Below, piece after piece: positions 6,940 to 12,730 of a stretch of 12,730 nucleotides of DNA. A program made the position numbers and the translations under genes. The notes under the pieces were generated by a model. It was not told the DNA's origin, did not search any database, and worked only from the letters and a program-made list of their open reading frames with translations. The DNA comes from Collinsella sp. Lineage in GTDB: Bacteria; Actinomycetota; Coriobacteriia; Coriobacteriales; Coriobacteriaceae. The stretch spans positions 1 through 12,730 of the forward strand of contig JAIHTM010000050.1 of assembly GCA_022713905.1 (NCBI GenBank), in the 5' to 3' direction. Numbering within the stretch: the stretch's first letter is position 1; the number at the start of each line of letters is the position of its first letter.

Positions 6940-7715
6940 GCGTCTTCCAACGCATGCCGGCCGACCCTCTCATGCACATCCTCCTCGACGGCAGGCCGCT
7001 CGACTGGTACGGGCTGTCCGCCACGGACGGCGTCCTCGCCATCGAGGCCCCCGACCTGGCCGTCGCATACCAGAGCGCGCCCGGCATGGCCGGAAGCCAC
7101 GACGTGACCCTCGACGACCCGCTCGGCTGCGCGTACCCCGGGCTGCGCAGGATCGCGCTCGGCGTGGTGACCGTCGGCGAGGACGACGAGATGATGGACG
7201 CGCGCCGCCGCCTCGGCTCGCTCATCGGCCGCCTCGCGACGCTGTCCTACCGGGAGCTGCCGGGGCAGTGGCGGGGCCGCGTCACGATCAAGGACTGGGA
7301 CGAACGCATGCTCGGACCATGCCGCGTGGACTGCGCCACCACGATCGTGATGGACGCATACCCGCACATCATGGGCCGCGCCCAGCGTCACGCGCTCAGG
7401 GAAGGCGCCAACCTCCTGCACGTCACCGGCAACCGGCCGGCATGGCCGGTCCTGACGCTCACGACCTCCCGCGCCGTCTCGGCCCTGTCGATCAAGGACG
7501 GGCGCGGCCACACCATCGGCATCAGGCCGGCCGCCACGCTGCCGGCCGGCACAAGCGTGCTGGTCGACTGCAAGGCGCAGACGACGCGCGCCAACGGCAC
7601 CCTCGCCCCGGTCAGCCTCGACACCGACTACTTCGCCCTGCTGCCGGGCATGAACACGCTCACCCTGTCCGGCGCCGCCGGCAGCTGCGAGCACGAACCC
7701 GAATGGATGATCTGA
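6936..7715 (+). CDS. Distal tail protein (Dit-like)
   Basis: A 259-residue protein in the position of the distal tail protein, which forms a hexameric hub at the tube end and holds the tip and fibres. It has an N-terminal beta segment (HILLDGRPLDWYGLSATDGV, about residues 13-32), a central helical stretch (DDEMMDARRRLGSLIGRLATL), then RELPGQWRGRVTIKDW and TTIVMDAYPHIMG. A beta-rich C-terminal half (about 150-259) with NRPAWPVLTLTT and YFALLPGMNTLTLSG is compatible with the galectin-like domain of Dit proteins. The GTG start overlaps the tape measure stop as GTGA and is preceded by AAGGAAAGGAA-type purines; an ATG at 6954 is an alternative. Gene order (tape measure, Dit, Tal) is the main support. 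Confidence 0.75.
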   Translation: MSVFQRMPADPLMHILLDGRPLDWYGLSATDGVLAIEAPDLAVAYQSAPGMAGSHDVTLDDPLGCAYPGLRRIALGVVTVGEDDEMMDARRRLGSLIGRLATLSYRELPGQWRGRVTIKDWDERMLGPCRVDCATTIVMDAYPHIMGRAQRHALREGANLLHVTGNRPAWPVLTLTTSRAVSALSIKDGRGHTIGIRPAATLPAGTSVLVDCKAQTTRANGTLAPVSLDTDYFALLPGMNTLTLSGAAGSCEHEPEWMI

Positions 7716-7716
7716 C

Positions 7717-9579
7717 ATGTTCCACGTCTTCGACCGGTGGGGCAACCCGAAACCCGCCCCCATGACCGTCCTCGCCGCCCGGCGCACGCAGAACGTGGAC
7801 GGCACCGACAACCTCGACCTGCTCAGCGACCTCGACCTCGAAAAAGGCGACCGAGTGGCATGGCGCGACCACATGGGCCTGTGGCGAGAATGGCTGGTCA
7901 ACAGCACCGATACGTCACGCTCCGACCGGCTCCCACTGTCCACCGCGCACTGCGTCGACGCCATCCAGGAACTCGCCTCCACATACATCGAGGACAAACG
8001 CAACCGGACGGCCACCGCCCTCACATGCGCGAAAAAAGCGCTCGCGGGCACACGATGGATTCTCGGCACCGTGCACGACGGCACCAAAACCACCGAGGCC
8101 GACCTCGCGTTCTACCACACCAACGCGCTCTCCGCAATCCAGGACATCTGCGCCACGTTCGGACTCGAGGCCGTCACCACCTACCAGCCCGACGCGACGG
8201 GCACGCGCATCGCGACCCGCACCCTCAGCCTCGTCAGCCGGCGCGGCGCGACCACCCCCACCAAACGCTTCACCTACGGCAAGGACCTCGCCTCGATCCG
8301 CCGCACCATCGACGCCACCCAGGTCGCCACACGCCTCTACGGATGGGGCAAAGGCGTCGCCACGACCGACGACGATGGGGAAGAGACCGGCGGGTACAGC
8401 CGCAAGATCAGCTTCGCCGACATCAACGACGGCAAGGCCTACGTCGAAGACGCCACGGCACTCGCCATATGGGGCATCCCCGGCCCCAACGGAACCCGCA
8501 TCCACAGCGAGGCAGACGCGGAATTCCCCGACTGCGAAGACCCCAAACAACTCCTGACGCTCACCAAGGAAGCGCTCAAGACACGCAGCCAGCCGGTCGT
8601 CTCATACGAATGCGACGTCACCAGCCTCGCCGCCGCCGGCGTCAACGCCGAAGGCACCGACATCGGCGACACCGTCCACATCATCGACACCAGCTTCCCC
8701 ACGCCCCTGCGCCTCGAAGGACGCATCCTGCAGATCGAACAGGACCTCGCCGGCGACCAGACCGCCACCACCATCACCCTCGGCAACATCACCACAGGCA
8801 TCACCCGCCAGGACGACGCATGGCGCCGACAACTCGACCAGCTCATCTCCAACTCCGGCGCATGGAACGACGCCGCCACCGGCACCAAACCATACATCAC
8901 CGACCTCATCAACCGCATCAACCAGATCATGAACACGACCGGCGGCTACACATACCTCAAACCCGGCCAAGGCATCTACGTGTACGACAAGCCCGAAGAC
9001 CAGAACCCCACCCAATGCATCCACATCGGAGGCGGATACTGGCGCATCGCCAACAGCAAGAAGGCGAACGGAGACTGGGACTTCCGCGCGCTCGCCGACG
9101 GCAACGGCATCTACGCCAACACCATATACACAGGCAAGCTCTCCGATGCCGCCGGCCACAACCAATGGAACCTCGACACCGGAGAACTCACCACCCGGGG
9201 CATGACCGCCACCAGCATCACCGCCGAAGGAACCTTCGCGTGCGGCAGCAAGGACTGGTACGGCATCGAGCTCAACAGCATCGGACAGCTCGCCGGCTAC
9301 CGCAAGGGCAAGAAGGTCGGCTACATCGACTACTCGGGCGGCATGTACGAGGTATCCAACCCGTCGAAGGTCTACTACGGGCTCCAACTGCAAGGCGGAT
9401 GCCTGCGCATCAGCACGCCCATCCTGTCCGTCGCCAAGACCACCGACACCCACGTCACCACCACACACGCCTACAACGGCAAACACCACTACATCTCCAA
9501 AATCACATCCTCCTCGGACGGCACCATCACCTGGTTCCAATCAACGACCGAGTACATCAACGGATTCTGCATCAACTGA
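7717..9579 (+). CDS. Tail tip protein (Tal-like, gp27-type N-terminal domain)
   Basis: A 620-residue protein that probably closes the tail tube and forms the central tip. Residues 1 to about 363 match the usual layout of prophage tail-tip proteins: VFDRWGNPKP..., LDLEKGDRVAW, a helical STAHCVDAIQELASTYIEDK stretch, TNALSAIQDICATFGLE, KRFTYGKDLASIRRTID, a late GDTVHIIDTSF, then LRLEGRILQIEQDL. After about residue 364 comes a helix (DAWRRQLDQLISNSG) and then a beta-rich C-terminal region with GKLSDAAGHNQWNLDTGEL at about 473-491, a signature I recall in Tal-type proteins before the fibre-like end. No catalytic peptidase or lysozyme motif is visible. The ATG lies one base after the Dit stop with no strong ribosome binding site, so translation is probably coupled. 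Confidence 0.8.
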   Translation: MFHVFDRWGNPKPAPMTVLAARRTQNVDGTDNLDLLSDLDLEKGDRVAWRDHMGLWREWLVNSTDTSRSDRLPLSTAHCVDAIQELASTYIEDKRNRTATALTCAKKALAGTRWILGTVHDGTKTTEADLAFYHTNALSAIQDICATFGLEAVTTYQPDATGTRIATRTLSLVSRRGATTPTKRFTYGKDLASIRRTIDATQVATRLYGWGKGVATTDDDGEETGGYSRKISFADINDGKAYVEDATALAIWGIPGPNGTRIHSEADAEFPDCEDPKQLLTLTKEALKTRSQPVVSYECDVTSLAAAGVNAEGTDIGDTVHIIDTSFPTPLRLEGRILQIEQDLAGDQTATTITLGNITTGITRQDDAWRRQLDQLISNSGAWNDAATGTKPYITDLINRINQIMNTTGGYTYLKPGQGIYVYDKPEDQNPTQCIHIGGGYWRIANSKKANGDWDFRALADGNGIYANTIYTGKLSDAAGHNQWNLDTGELTTRGMTATSITAEGTFACGSKDWYGIELNSIGQLAGYRKGKKVGYIDYSGGMYEVSNPSKVYYGLQLQGGCLRISTPILSVAKTTDTHVTTTHAYNGKHHYISKITSSSDGTITWFQSTTEYINGFCIN

Positions 9580-9589
9580 AAGGACACCC

Positions 9590-9985
9590 ATGCCAAGGAT
9601 CACCAGATACTGGGCGCACGACCCCATCGGCAACAGCGAGGGCATCCTCGCCGGATACGAGCCCGCCGCGCTCAAGGCCGCGCAGGACCGGGGCATCATC
9701 TTCATCGCCGAACTCGACGACGGCACCCGACTGCGCGTCGACGCCAGCGACGTCACCGAACCCGAACCAGCCTCGTACACCATCGCCACACCCGACTACG
9801 TGGCCAGCCGCGTCACGCTCATCACGGACGCGCTCGACGCCGTCGCCGACATCCTCGACCCCCAGCCGACGGCGCTCGCCACGGCCAATGACGCCGCCGC
9901 GGACACCTCCGGAGACGACGCACGCCGACGCCTGCGCGACGCCATCGCCCACCTCAACGACCTCACGAAAGGAACAGGGAAATGA
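9590..9985 (+). CDS. Small tail-tip-region protein of unknown function
   Basis: I do not recognise this 131-residue protein. Its first half is predicted mixed alpha/beta (RITRYWAHDPIGNSEGILAG, helix AALKAAQDRG, strands IIFIAELDDGTRLRVDAS). The middle (PDYVASRVTLITDALDAVADIL, residues about 68-89) and the end (DARRRLRDAIAHLNDL) are helical, joined by an Ala/Asp/Thr-rich linker. It is acidic, with no signal peptide or membrane segment. It has AAAGGA at 9579-9584 before the ATG, lies 10 bases after the Tal gene and overlaps the tail fibre start by four bases (ATGA). It is thus wedged between tip and fibre genes. An accessory tip protein or fibre-attachment or chaperone role is possible but is inferred from position only. 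Confidence 0.75.
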   Translation: MPRITRYWAHDPIGNSEGILAGYEPAALKAAQDRGIIFIAELDDGTRLRVDASDVTEPEPASYTIATPDYVASRVTLITDALDAVADILDPQPTALATANDAAADTSGDDARRRLRDAIAHLNDLTKGTGK

Positions 9986-11814
9986 CCCTCGACGGATTCC
10001 GCGACGTCACCGAAACACCCATCAGCCTCGACTTCTCCAACAGCTGGATCGCCGACATCCGACTCAACGCCGGCGACAAGGACGGACGCACCATCACCGT
10101 CGCCATCACCGACAACGGCCAGCCAATCACCTCCACGACCGGCATCACAAGCGTGGCGCTCGCCTACAACACCGCGCCGGGCGTCGAGGTCGGCGACCGC
10201 GTGACCATGAGCCCGGTAAGCGGCGAGGCGACCGCCACATACCGGGCGACGCTGCCCAGGCGGGCGATCGCCAAGCCCGGCGTCATCGCCCTGGGCGTGG
10301 AGGTCACCACCGCGGACGGCGCCAAGATCTGCTCCCGCAACTTCAAGGGCGTCGTCGAACGCGCCGTCTGGGACGCCGAAAGCACCCAGGGGCAGGACAG
10401 CCTCACCCGCCTCGAACAGCTCATCGCGGACGGCGACGCCGCCATCACCCGCGTCAACAACGCCATCACCGACGCGAACAACGCGGTCGCGGCCGCCAAC
10501 CAGGTCATCGCGGACGCGCGCATCACCGGCGGCAACACCACCACCCTCGACCCGAACCAGCCGGCCACGTCCTCGCTGCGCGGCAGCGGCCTGCAGCGCA
10601 TCCTCGACCTGTCCATCCCGCGCGGCGCGGGCGTCACCAGCGCCGGAGCCACCACGCTGGACCCCAACAAGCCCGCCACCGCGAGCATGCTGCAGGCCGG
10701 AAGCAAGGGCGACTACACGCTGATGGTCGGCGTGCCACGCGGCAGCAGGATCATCGGCGTGGGCGCGAACACCGTCAACCCCTCCCAGGAGGCGGGCGCC
10801 AGCATGTCCACCGACGGCGCGGGCGACATGAGCCTCATCCTCGACATCCCGCGCGGCAGCCGGATCGCCGGCGTGACGGCCCGCACCCTCGCCACCGGCG
10901 AGGACGCCACCGTCACCGCCACCCGGGACGCGGCCGGCGACGCCACGCTCGCGTTCGGCCTGCCGCGGGGAGAGAAGGGCGACAAGGGCGATCCCGGGGA
11001 TGCCGGGCAGATCGCCACCGCCACCGTCGCCGGCGTCGTCAAGCCCGGCAACAACCTGAGCGTGCGCGCCGACGGCACGCTCGACGCCGCCGCGGCCCAG
11101 TACGAGCTGCCCGTCGCGAGCGACACGACCCTCGGCGGCGTCAAGGTCAGCAAGGTCGACTACACGGACGCCCGCACGTTCCCCGTCGTCGTGTGCGACG
11201 GCGAGAAACTCGGCCTGTCGTTCAAACTCGGAGACAACGCCATGCCCGACGGCATCGAGTTCCACGGCACCGAGAACACGACCATCGGCCTGAAGAAGGC
11301 CACGCAGGACGCGCTCGGCATCGTCAGGGGAGGGGGCAAAGGCATCCATGTCGCCGTGGACGGCACCCTCAACCTTGACCTGCCCGCGGCGACGGCGGGC
11401 GCGATCGGCGGCGTCAAGCCCGACGGCAAGACCATCACCGCCGCCGCGGACGGCACCATCACCGCCGTCGCGCAGACAGGCCCGGTGGAGTACAGGGAGC
11501 TCGTCGGATACGAGAACGCGGCGCAGGGATACGCGGTCCGCGTCTCCGACAGGACATGGCTGTGCTGCTTCAACTCGTTCGCCATGCAGACGGACGGCAC
11601 GACACGACTGCCATACTTCTATGCCTTTCTCCGGCAGGCCGGCTCCTCGAGCCTGACCGCGCTGGTGGCCAACCCGTTCGACACGAACGGCATCACCCTC
11701 CTCTCCACCGACGGCGAACAGATGCGGTTCTCGTGCGGAGGGGGCGGGCGCTGGGCCGGCGTGCGCGCGGTATCCGGCTTGGACGCCGCCACCCTCATCC
11801 TCACCGAGGCCTGA
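9982..11814 (+). CDS. Tail fibre / receptor-binding protein (BppU-like N-terminus)
   Basis: A 610-residue modular fibre. Residues 1 to about 135 form a beta domain (SLDFSNSWIADIRLNAGDKD; ITSVALAYNTAPGVEVGD; VIALGVEVTTADGAKICSRN), like the baseplate-binding domain of BppU-type proteins. A coiled coil follows (about 140-180, heptad-like LEQLIADGDAAITRVNNAI). Four degenerate repeats span 181-333, each ending P-R-G. A collagen-like stretch GEKGDKGDPGDAG covers 330-342. Several 'G-V-V/I-K...V-x-x-D-G-T-L/I' units lie in about 346-495. The last ~110 residues (YRELVGYENAAQGYAV...DAATLILTEA), with Cys-Cys and Gly-rich loops, look like a compact head domain for host-surface binding. The start has AAAGGA at 9968-9973 and an ATGA overlap. 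The receptor-binding role is inferred from architecture and position. Confidence 0.82.
   Translation: MTLDGFRDVTETPISLDFSNSWIADIRLNAGDKDGRTITVAITDNGQPITSTTGITSVALAYNTAPGVEVGDRVTMSPVSGEATATYRATLPRRAIAKPGVIALGVEVTTADGAKICSRNFKGVVERAVWDAESTQGQDSLTRLEQLIADGDAAITRVNNAITDANNAVAAANQVIADARITGGNTTTLDPNQPATSSLRGSGLQRILDLSIPRGAGVTSAGATTLDPNKPATASMLQAGSKGDYTLMVGVPRGSRIIGVGANTVNPSQEAGASMSTDGAGDMSLILDIPRGSRIAGVTARTLATGEDATVTATRDAAGDATLAFGLPRGEKGDKGDPGDAGQIATATVAGVVKPGNNLSVRADGTLDAAAAQYELPVASDTTLGGVKVSKVDYTDARTFPVVVCDGEKLGLSFKLGDNAMPDGIEFHGTENTTIGLKKATQDALGIVRGGGKGIHVAVDGTLNLDLPAATAGAIGGVKPDGKTITAAADGTITAVAQTGPVEYRELVGYENAAQGYAVRVSDRTWLCCFNSFAMQTDGTTRLPYFYAFLRQAGSSSLTALVANPFDTNGITLLSTDGEQMRFSCGGGGRWAGVRAVSGLDAATLILTEA
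10522..10980 (+). repeat. Four degenerate tandem repeats (~37-39 residues) in the tail fibre
   Basis: Within the fibre, residues about 181-333 divide into four units: ITGGNTTTLDPNQPATSS...IPRGAGV, then TSAGATTLDPNKPATASM...VPRGSRI, then IGVGANTVNPSQEAGASM...IPRGSRI, then AGVTARTLATGEDATVTA...LPRGEKG. Units share a 'T-L/V-x-P-N/S-x-x-A-x-A-S' half and a 'L-x-L-x-I/V-P-R-G' end. They probably form a repeated beta shaft. The fourth unit leads directly into the collagen-like triplets. Confidence 0.75.
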
Positions 11815-11816
11815 GC

Positions 11817-11873
11817 ATGGACGCCATCATCATCAGCGTCACCGGGAGCCTTACAAGGAAGGAGCACTCATGA
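11817..11873 (+). CDS. Possible 18-residue ORF between fibre genes
   Basis: ATG 11817 begins two bases after the fibre stop and encodes an 18-residue peptide, starting MDAIIISVTG and ending TRKEHS, whose TGA overlaps the next start (ATGA). Only GAGG (11806-11809) lies upstream. The strong ribosome binding site AAGGAAGGAG (11855-11864) inside it serves the next gene. It could be a genuine coupled mini-gene or just spacer. Confidence 0.25.
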   Translation: MDAIIISVTGSLTRKEHS

Positions 11874-12049
11874 CATTGGTGCATTTCCACCTGACCGACG
11901 CCGAGGGGCGCGGTCTGGATGGCAGCGTGAGCCTCGTGCCCACGAGGCGCGTCACGGTCGCCGATGCTATCCGTCTGCCGGTCGCGCAGACCGTCAGGCT
12001 TACGGCGGGCGAGGCCACGGCGGAGGTGATGCCCTCGACGACCCAGTGA
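11870..12049 (+). CDS. Second fibre/tip protein, N-terminal fragment (ended by in-frame TGA)
   Basis: A 59-residue ORF that begins MTLVHFHLTDAEGRG and forms a small beta domain (VSLVPTRRVTVADAIRLP; VRLTAGEATAEVMPS). The strong AAGGAAGGAG ribosome binding site (11855-11864) five bases before the ATG shows it is meant to be well translated. It stops at TGA 12047-12049. The same frame then stays open for 639 bases to 12688 and continues with a protein that looks like its natural extension (A-W-R-A-S-E-L-V-A-G-G-I-V-R-Y-V-E). I infer that the TGA replaces a sense codon, plausibly TGG (Trp), and that this is the N-terminus of one split gene. Codon choice here (more T-ending codons) differs from the preceding fibre gene, suggesting a module boundary near 11815. 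Confidence 0.6.
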   Translation: MTLVHFHLTDAEGRGLDGSVSLVPTRRVTVADAIRLPVAQTVRLTAGEATAEVMPSTTQ

Positions 12050-12070
12050 GCGTGGAGGGCGTCTGAGCTC

Positions 12071-12688
12071 GTGGCGGGCGGAATCGTGCGATACGTCGAG
12101 GTGCCCGACAAGGAGTCGGCGGAATACTCAGGGCTGGCGGACGTGGATCCCAAGACCCTGGACCAATCCTCGGAGACCGTGGCCGCGTGGGAGCTCGTCA
12201 CGCGTGCCGCGCAGGGCGTGCTCGACCGGATCGGCACGATCGACGACAAGGTGCAGTCCGCCGCGGCTTCGGCCGCTGCGGCGAAGGCGTCGGAAACGGT
12301 GGCCAGCCAGGAAAGCGCGAAGGCCGCCGCTGCGGCAGGCAAGGCGCAATCCTCCCAGTCCGAGGCGGCCAAAAGCGCACAGGCGGCGCACGAGTCGGAG
12401 ATCACGGCCAATGGTCTGATCGGCGAGGCGAAGACCATCGCCGGTCAGCTCACCGAAACCGCCGGACAGGTCAAGCAGGATGCGGCCACGGCATCCCGGG
12501 CGGCGCAGACCGCCACCGTCAAGGCCGATACCGCCGCTACCGCCCGGGATAGAGCGGAAACGGCGGGGCGCGGCCGTCGGATGGCCCCCAAACGTCTCGA
12601 CCGGCTCGACCGCACCGTGGGATTCCACCACCACACACAGAGAGGATCGCCAATGCGACATCCCATCAGAGAGGAGCCACATGGCTGA
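12071..12688 (+). CDS. Second fibre/tip protein, C-terminal part: beta strand plus Ala-rich coiled coil
   Basis: A 205-residue ORF from GTG 12071 in the same frame as 11870-12049. The opening GGIVRYVEVPDKESAEYSG and GLADVDPKTL look like the end of a small beta domain rather than a fresh N-terminus. Residues about 50-165 are a long Ala/Ser/Glu/Lys-rich helix, probably a trimeric coiled-coil shaft. From about residue 166 the character changes abruptly to Arg/His/Pro-rich (RGRRMAPKRLDRLDRTVG, HHHTQRG), with no globular head domain, and the ORF overlaps the next start by 8 bases. GGAGGG (12054-12059) lies 11 bases before the GTG, so restart after the TGA is possible. I read it as a damaged fibre or tip gene: split at its 5' part and with a replaced 3' end. 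A functional short linker protein is the alternative. Confidence 0.55.
   Translation: MAGGIVRYVEVPDKESAEYSGLADVDPKTLDQSSETVAAWELVTRAAQGVLDRIGTIDDKVQSAAASAAAAKASETVASQESAKAAAAAGKAQSSQSEAAKSAQAAHESEITANGLIGEAKTIAGQLTETAGQVKQDAATASRAAQTATVKADTAATARDRAETAGRGRRMAPKRLDRLDRTVGFHHHTQRGSPMRHPIREEPHG
12593..12611 (-). repeat. Short dispersed-repeat-like element (GGTCGAGCCGGTCGAGACG)
   Basis: Read on the minus strand this 19-base stretch closely resembles the GGTTGAGCCTGTCGAAACC-type short repeats found between genes in many actinobacteria, which yield V-E-P-V-E-T when mistranslated; that motif is present here in the antisense frame. On the + strand it contains two copies of CTCGACCG. It lies in the aberrant 3' end of the second fibre gene. 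The likeness is from memory. Confidence 0.35.
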
Positions 12689-12730
12689 CGACATCATCAC
12701 CAGCGTCGTCGCCGGCCTCCTCATCGCCGC
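12681..12730 (+). CDS. Start of a small membrane protein, holin candidate (runs off window)
   Basis: ATG 12681 is preceded by GAGGAG (12671-12676) and opens MADDIITSVVAGLLIA, a short polar start followed by a hydrophobic segment. The frame remains open to the window end. A small membrane protein immediately after the tail fibre genes is where holins commonly sit, before the endolysin. Only 16 residues are visible, so the holin call is positional inference. Confidence 0.5.
   Translation, partial: MADDIITSVVAGLLIA

Noticed and set aside
6711..8093. A 460-codon open frame on the minus strand opposite the tape measure end, Dit and Tal start
   Set aside because: It has no ribosome binding site logic, an unnatural composition, and lies antisense to three good genes. 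It is a shadow of their codon bias.
3805..9579. A cell-wall-degrading domain in the tape measure or tip protein
   Set aside because: I looked for recognisable lysozyme, NlpC/P60, CHAP and M23 motifs and saw none; both proteins read as structural throughout.
7737..11378. A 1213-codon open frame on the + strand crossing the tip, unknown and fibre genes
   Set aside because: It is out of frame with three well-supported genes, extremely rich in Arg/His/Pro, and crosses gene boundaries. It is a product of high G+C codon bias removing stops.
11160..12680. A tail-fibre-switching system (inverted fibre ends, shufflon) or a diversity-generating retroelement
   Set aside because: I found no inverted copy of the fibre C-terminus, no invertase, no reverse transcriptase and no near-repeat with adenine-specific changes in the window.
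12128..12724. A minus-strand open frame over the second fibre gene
   Set aside because: Gly/Arg-rich antisense reading of an Ala-rich coiled coil. The V-E-P-V-E-T piece comes from the repeat-like element, not from a real protein.

Overview
The window is one continuous stretch of a tailed-phage (siphovirus-type) structural operon, all on the + strand. It most likely belongs to a prophage or phage of a high-G+C actinobacterium. Bifidobacterium is my best guess, from the high G+C (clearly above 60% by eye), strong AAGGAG-type ribosome binding sites, and the style of the neck, tail and fibre proteins. This host call is an inference; no host gene, integrase or attachment site is visible.

Layout: (1) Bases 1-94 are much poorer in G+C (I count about 39%) and hold no convincing gene. 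They abut what looks like the 5'-truncated end of a head-fibre gene (113-451). (2) The neck and connector genes follow in overlapping order: a gp6-like head-tail connector (465-962), a DUF6093-like head closure candidate (959-1393), an HK97-gp10-like protein (1383-1811) and a tail terminator candidate (1808-2218). (3) The major tail (tube) protein gene (2292-2834) is bracketed by two hairpins, at 2246-2271 and 2844-2882. (4) Two tail assembly chaperones follow. The shorter is 2929-3435. The longer (to 3794) is made by a -1 ribosomal frameshift at a canonical CCCAAAA heptamer (3378-3384) and adds a Cys-rich, possibly zinc-binding tail. (5) The tape measure gene is 3805-6939. (6) The tail tip comprises the distal tail protein (6936-7715), a Tal-like tip protein (7717-9579), a small unknown protein (9590-9985) and a modular tail fibre (9982-11814) with four degenerate tandem repeats, a short collagen-like stretch and a distinct C-terminal domain. 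(7) A second fibre-like gene at 11870-12688 looks damaged. An in-frame TGA at 12047 splits it, and its last ~40 codons look non-native and carry a short GGTCGAG...-type dispersed-repeat-like sequence. The start of a small membrane protein gene (holin candidate) lies at 12681 and runs off the window.

The genes form a standard head-completion and tail-assembly cascade. Connector and closure proteins seal the head. The terminator and tube protein build the tail around the tape measure with help from the chaperones. Dit and Tal cap the tip and anchor the receptor-binding fibre. Most genes overlap by 4-11 bases or nearly abut, which suggests translational coupling in one late transcript. I found no clearly novel biological system. 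The points most worth a second look are the broken second fibre gene, the truncated or rearranged left edge, the hairpins around the tube gene, and the frameshift.
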